DNA of 64,000 nucleotides from Chelonoidis abingdonii (taxonomy: Eukaryota; Chordata; Testudines; Testudinidae), in NCBI RefSeq assembly GCF_003597395.2, contig NC_133771.1:128266117-128330116 (forward strand). The letters run 5' to 3'. This document shows positions 23,947 through 34,880 of this stretch, in pieces. The notes under the pieces were generated by a model. That model was not told where the DNA came from. It searched no databases and saw only the letters and a list, made by a program, of their open reading frames with translations. A program made the position numbers and the translations under genes. Position 1 is the first letter of the stretch; every line of letters starts with the position of its first letter.

Positions 23947-24900
23947 GTGACACCCTGGCACCTCCTTATTCACCACTGTCCTATAAATAGGATATGTTTT
24001 GCAAAAGTATGCTTTGTGAGGTATCATGCTAACAGTCTTGATCTGCTAGACATTAGTATCTCATTGGGTTGTATGTGCTATCATCGTATGTGAAGTTATG
24101 AAGTTTGGCTATGTATGTGTTACTGAAATACATTGTGAGGTTGAAAACACCCACAAGCAGCCTTTCAGGTACAACAGTAAAAAGGCCAAACAATGTTAAT
24201 GACTTATTGAGGAAATGCACACAAGCACCAGGATTACCCCAGGGACTGAGTACAGTAGAAGCCTCTCAGAGATAGCACTACACAATGAGAACTGTTTAAC
24301 TCAGGTCACAGCAAAAGAGCTTTCCAGTAAGGGGAAGAAGCTATAACAAAGGTAAATGACATCATGATGGTACCTCACTGTCCCTACAACAACACCTGGA
24401 AACACCTGAGGAACAAAGACTGAACTGGGGAAAGTGATGGTCCCAGGCTAAAGGGATTTCTAGCCTGTGTACGAAAACCTAGGAAACTCAAGATGCAAAT
24501 CAAAGGCAGCTTGTGATTTAAGCAGGCTGGCAGGTTCTTATCACCCAGGCTGAGAATTTGCTAATTCATATCCTACCTATCTAGTATGTTAAGTTCAGTT
24601 TGCGGTTTTATTTATTTGAGCTGTTTGCTATCACTTATAATCACTTAAAACCTATCCTTTTGTAGTTAATAAACTTATTTTGTTTTAATCTAAACCGGTG
24701 TGTGTTTAAGACGTCTAGGGAAAATCTCAGCTTGGTTACCACAAGTGTGCATGGTCTTCACATTGAGGGAGAGGTGGACCAGATATTAAACCCATATACA
24801 GGCCATATTTGACCAGGGCAGAATGGTATCTCTCTGGGGTCTGAGGCTGGTGCTTAGAGAGCCTGCATGTAACTGCAAGTGTGTGTGTCTCTACTGCATT
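23947..24900 (+). mobile_element. Solo LTR of an endogenous LTR retroelement
   Basis: The left end TGTGACACCCTGGCACCTCC has the expected TG start. AATAAA lies at 24668-24673 in a T-rich context. The text 'gtatcatgctaacagtc' and 'gaagttatgaagtttggctatg' matches a turtle LTR family I recall and is related to 15420-16526. The right end is not clear, so it may be truncated. No internal gag/pol sequence is present. Confidence 0.65.
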
Positions 24901-24921
24901 TCCACTGCATTTTTTGAATAA

Positions 24922-24960
24922 ACTCAGATAACATCCTAGATAGTGGTTTAATTAATAAAT
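24922..24960 (+). repeat. 39-bp direct repeat, copy 1
   Basis: AAACTCAGATAACATCCTAG followed by 'atagtggtttaattaataa' is repeated at 25522-25560 with a single base-length difference in a T run. The spacing is 600 bp. Sequence between the copies shows no transposon ends. Confidence 0.85.
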
Positions 24961-25521
24961 ATTTAATAAGTATAGCTTAAATAATAGGAACAGGCAGAAT
25001 GCTAAAGCATCTGGCAGATCTCTTACAGTTTGCCAACTACCCAAAGTGCTTATGGGTAATTAAGGTATATTTGAATCAGATGTTTTGTATCTTCAACTAT
25101 CTGCCCTGCCTCAACTATATTAAAAACAAAAAAATGAAACGAGCAAAAGATTGGAGAGCTCTTGACATGCTCTGTCCTTCTCAGTATAGTGAACCTTGCT
25201 TTGCACAAGGCTAAAAATTGGGCAGAAGGAGCAGATTACAACAGAGGATATTTCAGAGTAACAAAGAGCAATTATGCACTTTTTGATATGCAGAATTTGG
25301 GGATTCTGCATTGGAAGCATGAAAATAAAGAAGGATTTTCAGGTCAATGACCCCAAAATACCCAAAGTTTTGGAAGCCCCACAGACTATTTAAAATGGTA
25401 TTCTTAATAAGGCTGTACCAGTGGCAGAGATTCATAAACCCTTAATTATTTTGTCAGTCTTCCTTTTAACTGTTCGGTGAAAATCAGCATTTTTTAAAAA
25501 TTAAAATGGCAGTTTATTAAA

Positions 25522-25560
25522 AAACTCAGATAACATCCTAGATAGTGGTTTTAATTAATA
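25522..25560 (+). repeat. 39-bp direct repeat, copy 2
   Basis: Second copy of the repeat at 24922-24960. The match stops sharply on both sides. Confidence 0.85.
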
Positions 25561-28274
25561 TATAGTGTAAGAGATTACTTCTAGGTTTTGTAACTGGATA
25601 AATGGCAAGGCCTTACAGAATCTTCCTCCAAGCTCTGAGCTGACAGATGAGAGGTGCTAAATCTTTCAGATCCTCCATTTATCATAAAGTATGTTCTTTG
25701 TAAACCTTTATTGACAGTGACCATCATCTCCTGTTTGCCCCATGTATTCTCTCTCTCACACTCACACAAGCACTATCATTACTATTTGGGGGAATCATTG
25801 ATGGAGCTGGAGGGGAAAGAACAATAAAATTTTGGGGGGAATAGCAGAAAAGAGCATCATTACACTTTTCTTGCCTATATTTTACCAAAACAAATGTAAA
25901 GAAAAATAGACTGATAACTATGGTATAAATGATGTAATAGGCTGGATGATATAGTTGGCACTGGCATATAGGTATGACCACAGTCAAGTACAGTGTGTGA
26001 TTCCACAGATCCACACTATAGGCTCCTTACAGACCCCTTCAGAGTGCTTAACTAATAGTGGTGCGCACACACATTCATCTGATCAAATGACCTAGAACCA
26101 GCGGTATAATAAACCCACCTTCTCCTCTTCAATATTTTTGGCCAACCTGTGCACTTGTGGAATACATGCCATCTCCCTGAGCACTTGTAGATATTTTAGG
26201 GAGTTTTAGATTTCTCTGATGAAGCTTGTTCATTTTTATCATGTGTTGCATAGTCTGGTTGTTAAATGTTGGGCAGGGATGGGGTTGTAGAATTTAGAAC
26301 TTTGTCTACTCTGGCAATTGCTGAATAAACAATAGAGTTTAAAAGGTATTATTCCCTTCCTTACAAAAATGTCCATATCAGACCAGCATCGCAGTTCTTG
26401 CAGTGCTTGGATGAAGACATTCATTGAAGCGCACATAAAATATAGCACATCCACTTGCAACTAAAATTACTACATCATTGAGTATGATGTCTCCAGGAAA
26501 TCAGATCCAACTTGTGGGCAATGTTATCTAAAAACATATTACATTAAGTAATCAATTGAGATTGATTTTATGAAATTATATGGGAATGTAAGCCCTACTT
26601 GTTTGTGTGTCTGAAAACAGTAGCTTCTAAATGTCAGGGTTGCTTTATAGTGGTATAAAATTTAAGTATGATGGATTGAAGAAGTCATATGATTTATTTA
26701 TCAGTTTAGGTCTTCATTATCAAACCTCTGCCCCTTGAGTTCTGTCCAACTGCCTTGCTTTCCTTATTTAATAGATAGAAGAGCCAAGGAGCTGCTTTTA
26801 TAACTAGTTACATTGTTTTTGTCTCATCTGGAGTTTTTCCTTTAAAACTTAAATCTGTAAAATAGTCTAAGCGTCATCCATCTTCTATGAAACATTTGCA
26901 GGTTTTTAATACAAATGTTTATAAACTGTGGTCACTCTTTATTGGAATATATTAAAATACCATTAAAGGCCTGACCTAAACTTAGAATATTCAGAGGTAA
27001 GGTTGCCACTGGAATCTATTTCTATCCTGATCTTACAATTTATACAGTGCCACCAGTATATAAAAAGTTTTATAACAACTATTGAGGACTCTTCATGAAA
27101 CCCAAAATTGAAAGAAGTTCTTGGCAGTTTTTGAGCATGTTCAGCCAAGAATTGCAGCTGTAACTCAGAATATTTTTGTGGCTGGACACAAAAATAAAAA
27201 GGATTTTGTGAGCATAAACCAAAAATTTGCATTTTTCTCAGTACATATATATGTAATAGCCACTTTTCAAAGCTAAACAATAAACACAAAAGCAAAAGGT
27301 TTCACACTACAGAATTTAATTAATATTTCTGGCTTCCATATTGTGGGAGGACATTCAAGCCTACAAAATCAAGAAATATTGGCTGTATGCTTGGTCAGCT
27401 GATGCATCAAGAAATCAGACAGAATTCAGAGCTCTTTTCAACGTGGTGCTAAGCTAAGCCATCGAGAGGTTGAGAGCCAACTAGGAGTGAAGATCTCAGT
27501 CAACCAATCTCTCCTTCATAGATAAATAAAGAGATTGAGATTGATAGAGAGAGATCTATATTTCCTGTTCATGATTTTGAAGAGGTTTTGTAATTCTTAT
27601 CAAAAGTCATATGCTGTATTTTATTAAATCCAGAAATCATACTCTGCTCAAGGCTGAAATATACTTCTGATGTAACTGTAGTGTGTAGAGGTAACATGAA
27701 CAGGAGTATTCCTGAGAGGCTAGTCCTTCCTTAATTATATGACCTGGATCAGGGTTACAAAATGTTTTATTTATAGCAGTGGCTATTGTACAGTTTTAAA
27801 AAAATATTATGCAATATTATAACAACCAGTATTAAAAATGACCAACTAATACATCCAGTTCGGAAAACACAAAATTAAAGATGTCTAGGAAGAAAGGTGG
27901 ATATTCCTTGCCCCCCTAGACAGATGTCAGGATTATTCAGCCTCTTGTTGGTCATCTATCAATACCTACCATCTCTGAAACTTGAAGGCTTTCTGCTCTC
28001 ACCACCATTTCTTACCATATATCCCAATAGTTCCTTCTGTAGTGGCTAGTTTGGTAGTTGAGTTGGATGTCACACCTGGAGCCTGTATTTGCTGTTCTTA
28101 TTGGTTTCTGTTATCAGGGACTGGGTGAGCATGTTATTTTTGCCAGCTCAAAAGCACTGTCAGTAGCAGTATGGATGTCCTTAAGAAACAAAGCCAGTGC
28201 CCATCATTTTTTAATTTAAATTTTTTCTGTTTCTGCTGTAGTAGAGATAGTCAGAGTTGATTATGATGTATGTC
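25561..28274. other. Intronic sequence, nothing recognised
   Basis: AT-rich. A few frames of 70-110 codons occur on the - strand but lack family features or splice borders. No named repeat was recognised. Confidence 0.5.
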
Positions 28275-28283
28275 CTGTAGATA

Positions 28284-28526
28284 GAGACGAGGTAGGTGGT
28301 CCTTTTATTGGACCAACTTCTGATGGTAGAAGGTACAAGCTTTCACAGTACACAGAGCTCAGACACTCTTCTTCAGGTCTGGAGAAGGGAAACGGTGTCT
28401 GAGCTCTGTGTAGCTCAGGTTTGTACCTTCCATCAACAGATGTTGGTCCAATAAAAGATACTACCTCGCCTACCTTGTGTCTCTCATATCTCGGGACCAA
28501 CACGGGTACCACAACACTGCAAACAA
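28284..28526 (+). mobile_element. Penelope-like tail insert with fold-back structure
   Basis: The right part (about 28420-28526) is a PLE-type 3' tail in sense orientation ('gttggtccaataaaagata...'). The left part (28284-28385) is an inverted copy of the same tail ('cttttattggaccaacttctg'), so the insert forms a hairpin. CTGTAGATA at 28275-28283 and 28527-28535 is a 9-bp target duplication. Non-coding. Same architecture as 32174-32340 and 55215-55487. Confidence 0.75.
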
Positions 28527-28535
28527 CTGTAGATA

Positions 28536-29573
28536 AATATCCTGTTTAAAAACTGTCAAAATAGAAATTCCATTCCTGTTATCTGTTTTGGAAGCTGTTA
28601 GCAGAGAAATGGCAACCATTTAATATGTAAAAATAACACAGCCCCAAGCTCAGTCTGTCGTTTCATGAGCCAGTAGGACCTAGGAGCACTTTGAAGTCAA
28701 TACGCCCCATCTCTGGGGAGAGCAAGTGCATCAGTGGTGAAGCAGCTTTCTTATCTATGCTCAGAATGGCATTAACAGATCTGGGGATGTAGCCTCTAGC
28801 CTGGTCCTCTTCGGCTAGAGAGAGTCTGCAGCACCAGGCCTCTGATGGGGTGACAGAAATAAAAGGCAGAAAAGTCTGATTATTTTAGAGAATACCACCT
28901 CCTTCTAAAAACACCACAGGTGGTAAGGCTATTGCTCCACCAGGATACTCTCAAACTTCAGACGCATTCAAAGGACAACTGAAATAGGTAGGATTCTCAA
29001 TAACTTTCTCTTAAACTGTTATTGCTCTTAATCCCTTACTAAATTAAAATGAGGACAATATTCTAGGGAACTGTAAACTGTACATATATTGCATTCCTGT
29101 AAAACTATGATTTTTTTTATTGATCAGACAGATTTTATTTGATCCATTTTGCATCTGAAGTTAATATATTAAGGCTGGATTTTGCCATTGTTACTCAAAA
29201 TAAGAAGTCCTTTTTTCTATAAGAAGTCCCACGGGAATCAGGGGAACTATACATACTGTAAGGTCCTATTTATCATGAGCAAAGATAATGGAATATGGTC
29301 CTAACTTTACCAGAATATTCATATATTGGTTTTAGACACATGCATTTTATGAGAGTCTGGAAAAGACTGACAAAAGATGATTTTGAGTGGCAACAGTACC
29401 AAAAAGGGTCCAGGAGCAGGTGGTTCTTAGGTCTCCACTTTAAATCTAGTGGTTAAGGACTTAAGAATTTCAGCATCGTGCCAAATCCCATACTGGAGAG
29501 ATGGTGATATCCTACTGTGACACACTGACCTTATTATTGGTTATTAAAATGCCTTGTGAATGTGGCATGAAGT
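28536..29573. other. Intronic sequence, nothing recognised
   Basis: No exon or repeat could be named in this stretch. Confidence 0.5.
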
Positions 29574-29696
29574 TAGGGTGACCAGATAGAAAGTATGAAA
29601 AATCAGGATAGGGAAGGGGGGTAGCAGGTGCCCATATTAGACAAAGCTCTGAATATTGGGACTGTCCATATAAAATCAGGACATCTGGTCACCCTA
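29574..29696. mobile_element. MITE with perfect 14-bp inverted ends
   Basis: TAGGGTGACCAGAT at 29574-29587 is exactly inverted at 29683-29696 (ATCTGGTCACCCTA). Length is 123 bp and a G-rich stretch lies in the middle. Flanks (CATGAAGT / CATAAAAG) are only loosely similar, so the target duplication has decayed or is shorter. The element ends 64 bp before the PACRG exon. The superfamily is not certain, hAT being likely. Confidence 0.75.
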
Positions 29697-29760
29697 CATA
29701 AAAGTATATCAGTCACCTTCATTCTGTCTGTCTATTTGTTTGTTCTGTGTGCATTCTCAG

Positions 29761-29932
29761 GTGGAGATTGAGAAACTGGACTATCATCACTATCTGCCTC
29801 TGTTTTTTGATGGGCTTTGTGAAATGACATTTCCTTATGAGTTTTTTGCTCGGCAAGGAATCCATGACATGCTGGAACATGGGGGAAACAAGATTCTTCC
29901 AGTCATTCCTCAGCTCATTATCCCAATAAAAA
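29761..29932 (+). CDS. PACRG: PACRG internal coding exon (parkin co-regulated protein)
   Basis: PACRG is a ciliary and flagellar protein. With CFAP20 it forms the inner junction that closes the B-tubule of doublet microtubules; in spermatids it also works with MEIG1. This 172-nt exon enters in phase 0 and leaves after one base. It encodes [19 protein letters not shown], then [15 protein letters not shown] and PQLIIPIK, part of the helical armadillo/HEAT-like core. The acceptor is a pyrimidine-rich tract ending CATTCTCAG at 29760; the donor is AAAA/GTGAGT at 29933. Reading through the donor gives an immediate TGA, as expected for intron. The next exon supplies the two bases that complete the split Asn codon. 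No substitutions look damaging. Identification rests on memory of the vertebrate protein. Confidence 0.95.
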
Positions 29933-30895
29933 GTGAGTGAGTATGTAGAGAACCCAGAAATGAATGTATATAGTGTAACTTTTTGACAAGTAGCTAATTA
30001 AGCAATAAAATACGACAGGTTGTGCATTTCTAGGAGATTATTGGAAACCTGAGTAAATTTTGAGGTATGGGGCCAGAAGGCTTGTGCCTTCAGTCACCTA
30101 ATATCTGTAGCTATCCCAGAGAAATGTGCTGTCTGGAATGTATTTTTCTTATTACAGTGTGGATCTTGATATTTAGAAAAGTGAAATGAAGCTTTTATTT
30201 GATTTTATTATATTTATTAAATATATCCATCTATTTTATAAAATAGCTCTTCTCAAAAGACATGAGAAAATAGAAAAAGGTTGTGGAATTTTTTTTTTTT
30301 ACAGTTGTATTAACTAGACTTCCGCTTCTACTTATACGCACCATTCCCCCTCGTTCCCTCCAGTCCCATCACATTCCTCATCAACATGTCTAAATTTGGG
30401 CTACTGTTTGTCTCAAGGATGCCTCATTTGCAATATTGGTTGTGTTACAAAATATTCCTTTTGCAAGTGTTTACAGTTTCAAAAACAGATCTTTATTGAA
30501 ATGCAGTATGAAAGTTAGAAAGTCATATAGCTTCGGGTAGAATGCTGTTGAAACTCATTTCATTGTAAACACAACATCTTCTAAGTATACATTTATTTAT
30601 TTTGCCCTTTTCTGTTTCTTCAGCCCATTAGATGAGCAGACTACTCCTCTGCATCATCCTTCACCTTCTAGCATGCACTTTGACTTCTGCAAAGATTCTT
30701 ATTGTATTCAACCTTCCAACCAAAATTCTTTTGAAATTCCATCAGCACCTTTCCTTTATTGACCAAAGTCATTACTGCCAATAAACAATAAAACAGTCCT
30801 CCTCACTCAGCTGTTGTCTCCACTGTACAGAAGGATGGGATCAGAACCTCAACCAGAGTTCTCCCACATGGAAATGTTGAGCAATAACTAGTCCC
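29933..30895. other. Start of 20.1 kb PACRG intron, nothing recognised
   Basis: The intron begins GTGAGTGAGT and runs to 50016. This first part is AT-rich with no repeat that I can name. Confidence 0.6.
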
Positions 30896-31384
30896 TTAGC
30901 CCTGGTCTACACTACGGGGTTAGGTCAAATTTAGCCGCGTTAGGTCGATTTTAATATGAATGGGTCCACACAACCAGCCTCCTTCTGTCGACTTAAAGGG
31001 CTGTTAAAATCGACTTCTGTAGTTCTCCCCAGTGAGGGGAGTAGCGCTAAAATCAACCTTTCTGGGTTGAATTTAGGTTAGTGTGGATGCAAATCGATGG
31101 TATTGGCCTCTGGGAGCTATCCCAGAGTGCTCCATTGTTACTGCTCTGGACAGCACTTTGAACTCCAATGCACTAACCAGGTACACAGGAAAAGCCCTGG
31201 GAACTTTTGAATTTCATTTCCTGTTTGGTCAGTGTGATGAACTCAGCACTTAGCGTCACAGGTGACCGTACAGTCCCCCCAGAATCATAGAGCATAGAAT
31301 GTTTCTACGTTCCCCCTATCATCTCCATCCCTGACGTTATCACAGATTAGAAGGTGAGAAAAACGCACTCGCAATGACATATTT

Positions 31385-31747
31385 TCCAAGCTCATGCCAT
31401 CCACCCACACTGATAGGAAACAGCTTCATGCATGGAGGCATTCAATGGCAGAGGCCAGGAAAGAATTAAGTGAGTGCGAAGAGCGGAGGGAGGACACGAT
31501 GCTGAGGCTAATAGGGGAGCAAACGGACATGATGAAGTGTCTGTTGGAACTGCAGGAAATCCAACAAGAGCCCAGACCCCCGCTGCATCCACTGTATAAC
31601 CGCCTACCCTCCTCCCCATGTTTCATAGCCTCCTCACCCAGATGCCCAAGAATGCAGGGGAGAGGGGAGGCTCTGGGACCCAACCACTCCACTCCAGAGG
31701 ATGGCCAAAGCAACAGAAGGCTGTCATTCAAACAGTTTGATTTTTAG
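31385..31747 (+). pseudogene. Harbinger Myb/SANT-like accessory protein, C-terminal relic
   Basis: The open frame reads MAEARKELSECEERREDTML, a charged helical stretch, then a Pro/Ser-rich part (SSPCFIASSPRCPRMQGRG) and ends at a stop at 31745-31747 with RRLSFKQFDF. This matches the C-terminal layout of the DNA-binding partner of Harbinger transposases: coiled-coil, P/S-rich linker, conserved STPEDxxSNRRL tail. The Myb domain upstream is missing or unreadable. Confidence 0.7.
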
Positions 31748-31989
31748 TGTGGCTACAATAAGCAATGTGGCCTTCTCCTTCCCTCCTCCTCCACCCCACC
31801 TAGGCTACCTTGTCTGTTAGCTCATTTTTTTTTAATTACTAAAGAAAGAATGCATGGTTTCAAAATAATAGTTACTTTATTTTGAAGTGGGGAGGGTGGT
31901 GGCTTACAGGGAATTAAAATCAACAAAGGAGGTGGGTTTGCATCAAAGAGAAGCACACACAACTGTCATACCAATGTCTGGACAGTCAT

Positions 31990-32500
31990 GAAACTGGTTT
32001 TCAAAGCCTTTTTGATGTGTAGCACGCCTTGCTCTGCTCTTTTAATTGCCCTGGTGTCTGGCTGCTCAAAATCGGACACCAGGCGATTTGCTTCAACCTC
32101 CGACCCCGCATGTCTCCTGCTTACTCACAGATATTATGGAGCACACAGCAAGCAGCAATAACAATGGGAATGTCAAGTATCAGAGGGGTAGCCGTGTTAG
32201 TCTGGATCTGTAAAAGCAGCAGAGAATCCTGTGGCACCTTCCACTACCTGCGTCTGATGAAGTGGGTATTCACCCACGAAAGCTCATGCTCCAAAACGTC
32301 TGTTAGTCTATAAGGTGCCACAGGATTCTCTGCTGCTTTTAATGGGAATGTTGGTTGTGCTGAGGTCTGACCTAGTGAGCAAACATCACCAAAGAGCTTT
32401 TAAACATCCAAATGCACATTCTACCACCATTCTGCACTTGCTCAGCCTATAGTTGAACTGCTCCTTACTACTGTCCAGGCTTCATGAGCCATGGGAGCAA
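31990..32500 (-). pseudogene. Harbinger DDE transposase relic
   Basis: Reverse translation gives EANRLVSDFEQPDTRAIKRA at about 32030-32095, like the C-terminal tail of HARBI1-type transposases. It is followed upstream by 'cttgctgtgtgctccat' (CCLLCAP, the decayed C-x-L-H-N block) and, beyond the nested insert, a region near 32390-32440. Most of the catalytic domain has been deleted between about 32500 and 32850. Non-functional. Confidence 0.65.
32174..32340 (+). mobile_element. Penelope-like tail insert with fold-back structure, nested in Harbinger
   Basis: The left part (TATCAGAGGGGTAGCCGTGT...) is the inverted PLE tail end. The right part (about 32241-32340) is the tail in sense orientation ('gtctgttagtctataaggtgccacagg...'), so the insert folds back on itself. 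AATGGGAATGT at 32163-32173 and 32341-32351 is an exact 11-bp target duplication. The high match between the arms indicates a fairly recent insertion, later than the Harbinger copy. Confidence 0.88.
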
Positions 32501-33242
32501 GGGATAGGCTGGGATAAGTGCAACTGCACGGTGCTGCAGGCTGGGAGAGCAGCCTGAGGCAGAAGCCTCCAGCTCACATGATATTCCAGGCAGGACTGAA
32601 TCTCCATGAGGCAAAACGTAAAGAAGAGAATGACCTGGAGTCTCTGGCTCCCATTCGGTGCTCTAGGAGGAGGATAGCCATATCTGTCCAGGCGCCCCGA
32701 TCGACCTCACCAAGGTCTGCCAGAAGCACCCAGGAGACATATACAACAGCTATCAGTCCTACTGCACTGTCTGCCGCGAAGGCAAGGAGCTGCTGCTGTG
32801 TAGCAATGCTGTACCGCATCTGCCAGCGTCACTCAGGAGACGTATGGTGATGGTGAGCCGAGTGGGTTCCATGCTTGCCATGGTATGGCATCTGCATGGG
32901 TAACCCCGGAAAAAAGGCATGAAATGATTGTGTGCCATTGCTTTCACAGAGGGAGGGTGGGCCTGCTGACATATACCCAAAACCACCAGTGACAATGTTT
33001 TTGCCCCATCAGGCATTGGGAGCTTAACCCAGAATTCCAATGATCAGCAGAGACTGTGGGAACTGTGAGACAGCTACCCACAGTGCACCGCTCTGTAAGT
33101 CAATGCTAGCCATGGTAGTGAGGAAGCACTCTGCCGACTTAATGTGCTTAGTGAGGACATACACAATTGACTGTATAAAATTGGTTTCTAAAAATTGACT
33201 TCTATAAAATTGACCTAATTTCATAGTGTAGACATACCCTTA

Positions 33243-34880
33243 GTTAAGCAAATGTATATTACATGGGGAAGCTCAGAATTTCTCTATGTAGACAGAGCCT
33301 TAGAGTGAAAGTAGAAGCTTCTCTTTTGTCTCCGGTCTTAAAGTGATACCTTGATTGTTCAGTCAGAAAGGCAGTAACATGAAATTGTTATCTGGCTTTT
33401 TTTGTGGAGAAGATTCATTCAGCATCTGGGTGAACAGAGAGCCGCCGTGGAGTAGATTCACTTCTAGAATACTGCAGGACGAACTAAGTCAAGCAGAACT
33501 CTGGGAACAAGAAGAAGAGGAGACCATTTAGTTGGGACCTAATAATATCAAAATGTGTATTTTAAGGACAGGATTGGTCTTTTACTCACCTTAATATTCT
33601 CCTTTTAAAAAAAGATTAAACAAACTCTGGCTGTATTTTAATGTACTCATAGATTTTGTTTGAGGTGATATAATTTCAAAATGTCAACAGGAGCAATCGT
33701 TTTAAAAGTGACACAGTACTGTAGGAACTAAGTGCAAGGTGATTCAGGCCCCTGAAGGAATTAGAGGGTTTTCATAATTATCTTTTAGTTCCTCTGTTTG
33801 AGGAGAGAGGCTATTAAGTGAGCAGTTTTGTCATTTTTTAATTTTTATTAAGTATTTAAAATTATATTGTTGGTTATCAAGATATATTTGAATATAGGAA
33901 ACATTCAAGTATGTTTTTAGTAATAAAACATGAAGCTTCTTGAAACTGTGAAAGCATCTGCAAGAAGGAGACTCTTAACACGATGGCTGCAAGCTCCATA
34001 GTCAGGACTTAACAGAATCCTGTGGGGACTGCAGACCCACTTTACTTTAAAGTGACTACACAGTAGCTTAATCTACTACACAATTTTCTGCCTTATAGAG
34101 AGATATCAACATATAAATACATATGTGGGACTGAGAGAACCTTTTAAACAGTATCATAATTTTGGCAAGTTGAAAACATTCATGAACATACTAGTTTATT
34201 TGCTTTGTTTTCAATTTTATTTGTGTACAGTCATTTCATTTTTATTCCTTTTATCAGTTTTAAAAATTGTGGAGTCCATATATCTTTTACTAAGAAGGGC
34301 TTTCTCCTTCATTAATACCAACATTAATTCAAAAAGGCCATTGTCCTCCCAGGCAAATAGAGTAGATACCTATAATACACTTTAAATTTGCTATGAGTAT
34401 GTACTGTAGTTACAGCATAGATTTGTGTGATGCTGCTCCCTCCACAATAAACTTAGTTGTCTTTTGAACTCACTGCAGTCTCTCAAGTGTCCTCAGCGGT
34501 GAGTTATATCTGACTAATCAGCTGTCTCCTAGATCACTCCATTTGTTTTACTCTTTTTCTCCCAGTGGCAATACGGTAAAGAAGATTGTTAGGCAAGAGC
34601 ATATTTTTGGGAGTGGGAGAGAGACAAAAAGTCTATAAATAGAGACTTTTATAAAAAGTTTTCCCTCCCTCAAGTGTATCAAAGAAGAATACTCGTGAAG
34701 GGCTGCTTTCTAAAAGACATTTAAAATGTGGCATAGAAATACTGTATCATATTTGTAATGCTTTTAAAGAGCAATTTATCCTTCTCCTGCCCTACATGTT
34801 CTTGCTTAACACAGTTCATAATTTTGACTAGTACAAACCCAAGCTGAAAAATATTAATCAGCATATGAAAATCACTTCCT
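33243..34880. other. Intronic sequence, nothing recognised
   Basis: AT-rich intron. The 86-codon frame at 34125 is hydrophobic but has no family features. Confidence 0.5.

Larger units (their letters stand above)
30899..33239. mobile_element. PIF/Harbinger DNA transposon, 2.3 kb, decayed
   Basis: Ends are GCCCTGGTCTACACTACGG and, inverted, CATAGTGTAGACATACCC. A perfect 3-bp target duplication TTA lies at 30896-30898 and 33240-33242, the Harbinger signature. It carries relics of both usual genes: a Myb/SANT-like protein C-terminus on + (31385-31747) and a DDE transposase on - (31990-32500). The transposase is mostly deleted, so it cannot move by itself. A PLE fold-back insert (32174-32340) lies inside the transposase relic. 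Confidence 0.85.

Noticed and set aside
29740..29760. ATG at 29740 as a start codon for the PACRG exon
   Set aside because: It lies in the intron before the CATTCTCAG acceptor; the exon is internal, with no start of its own.
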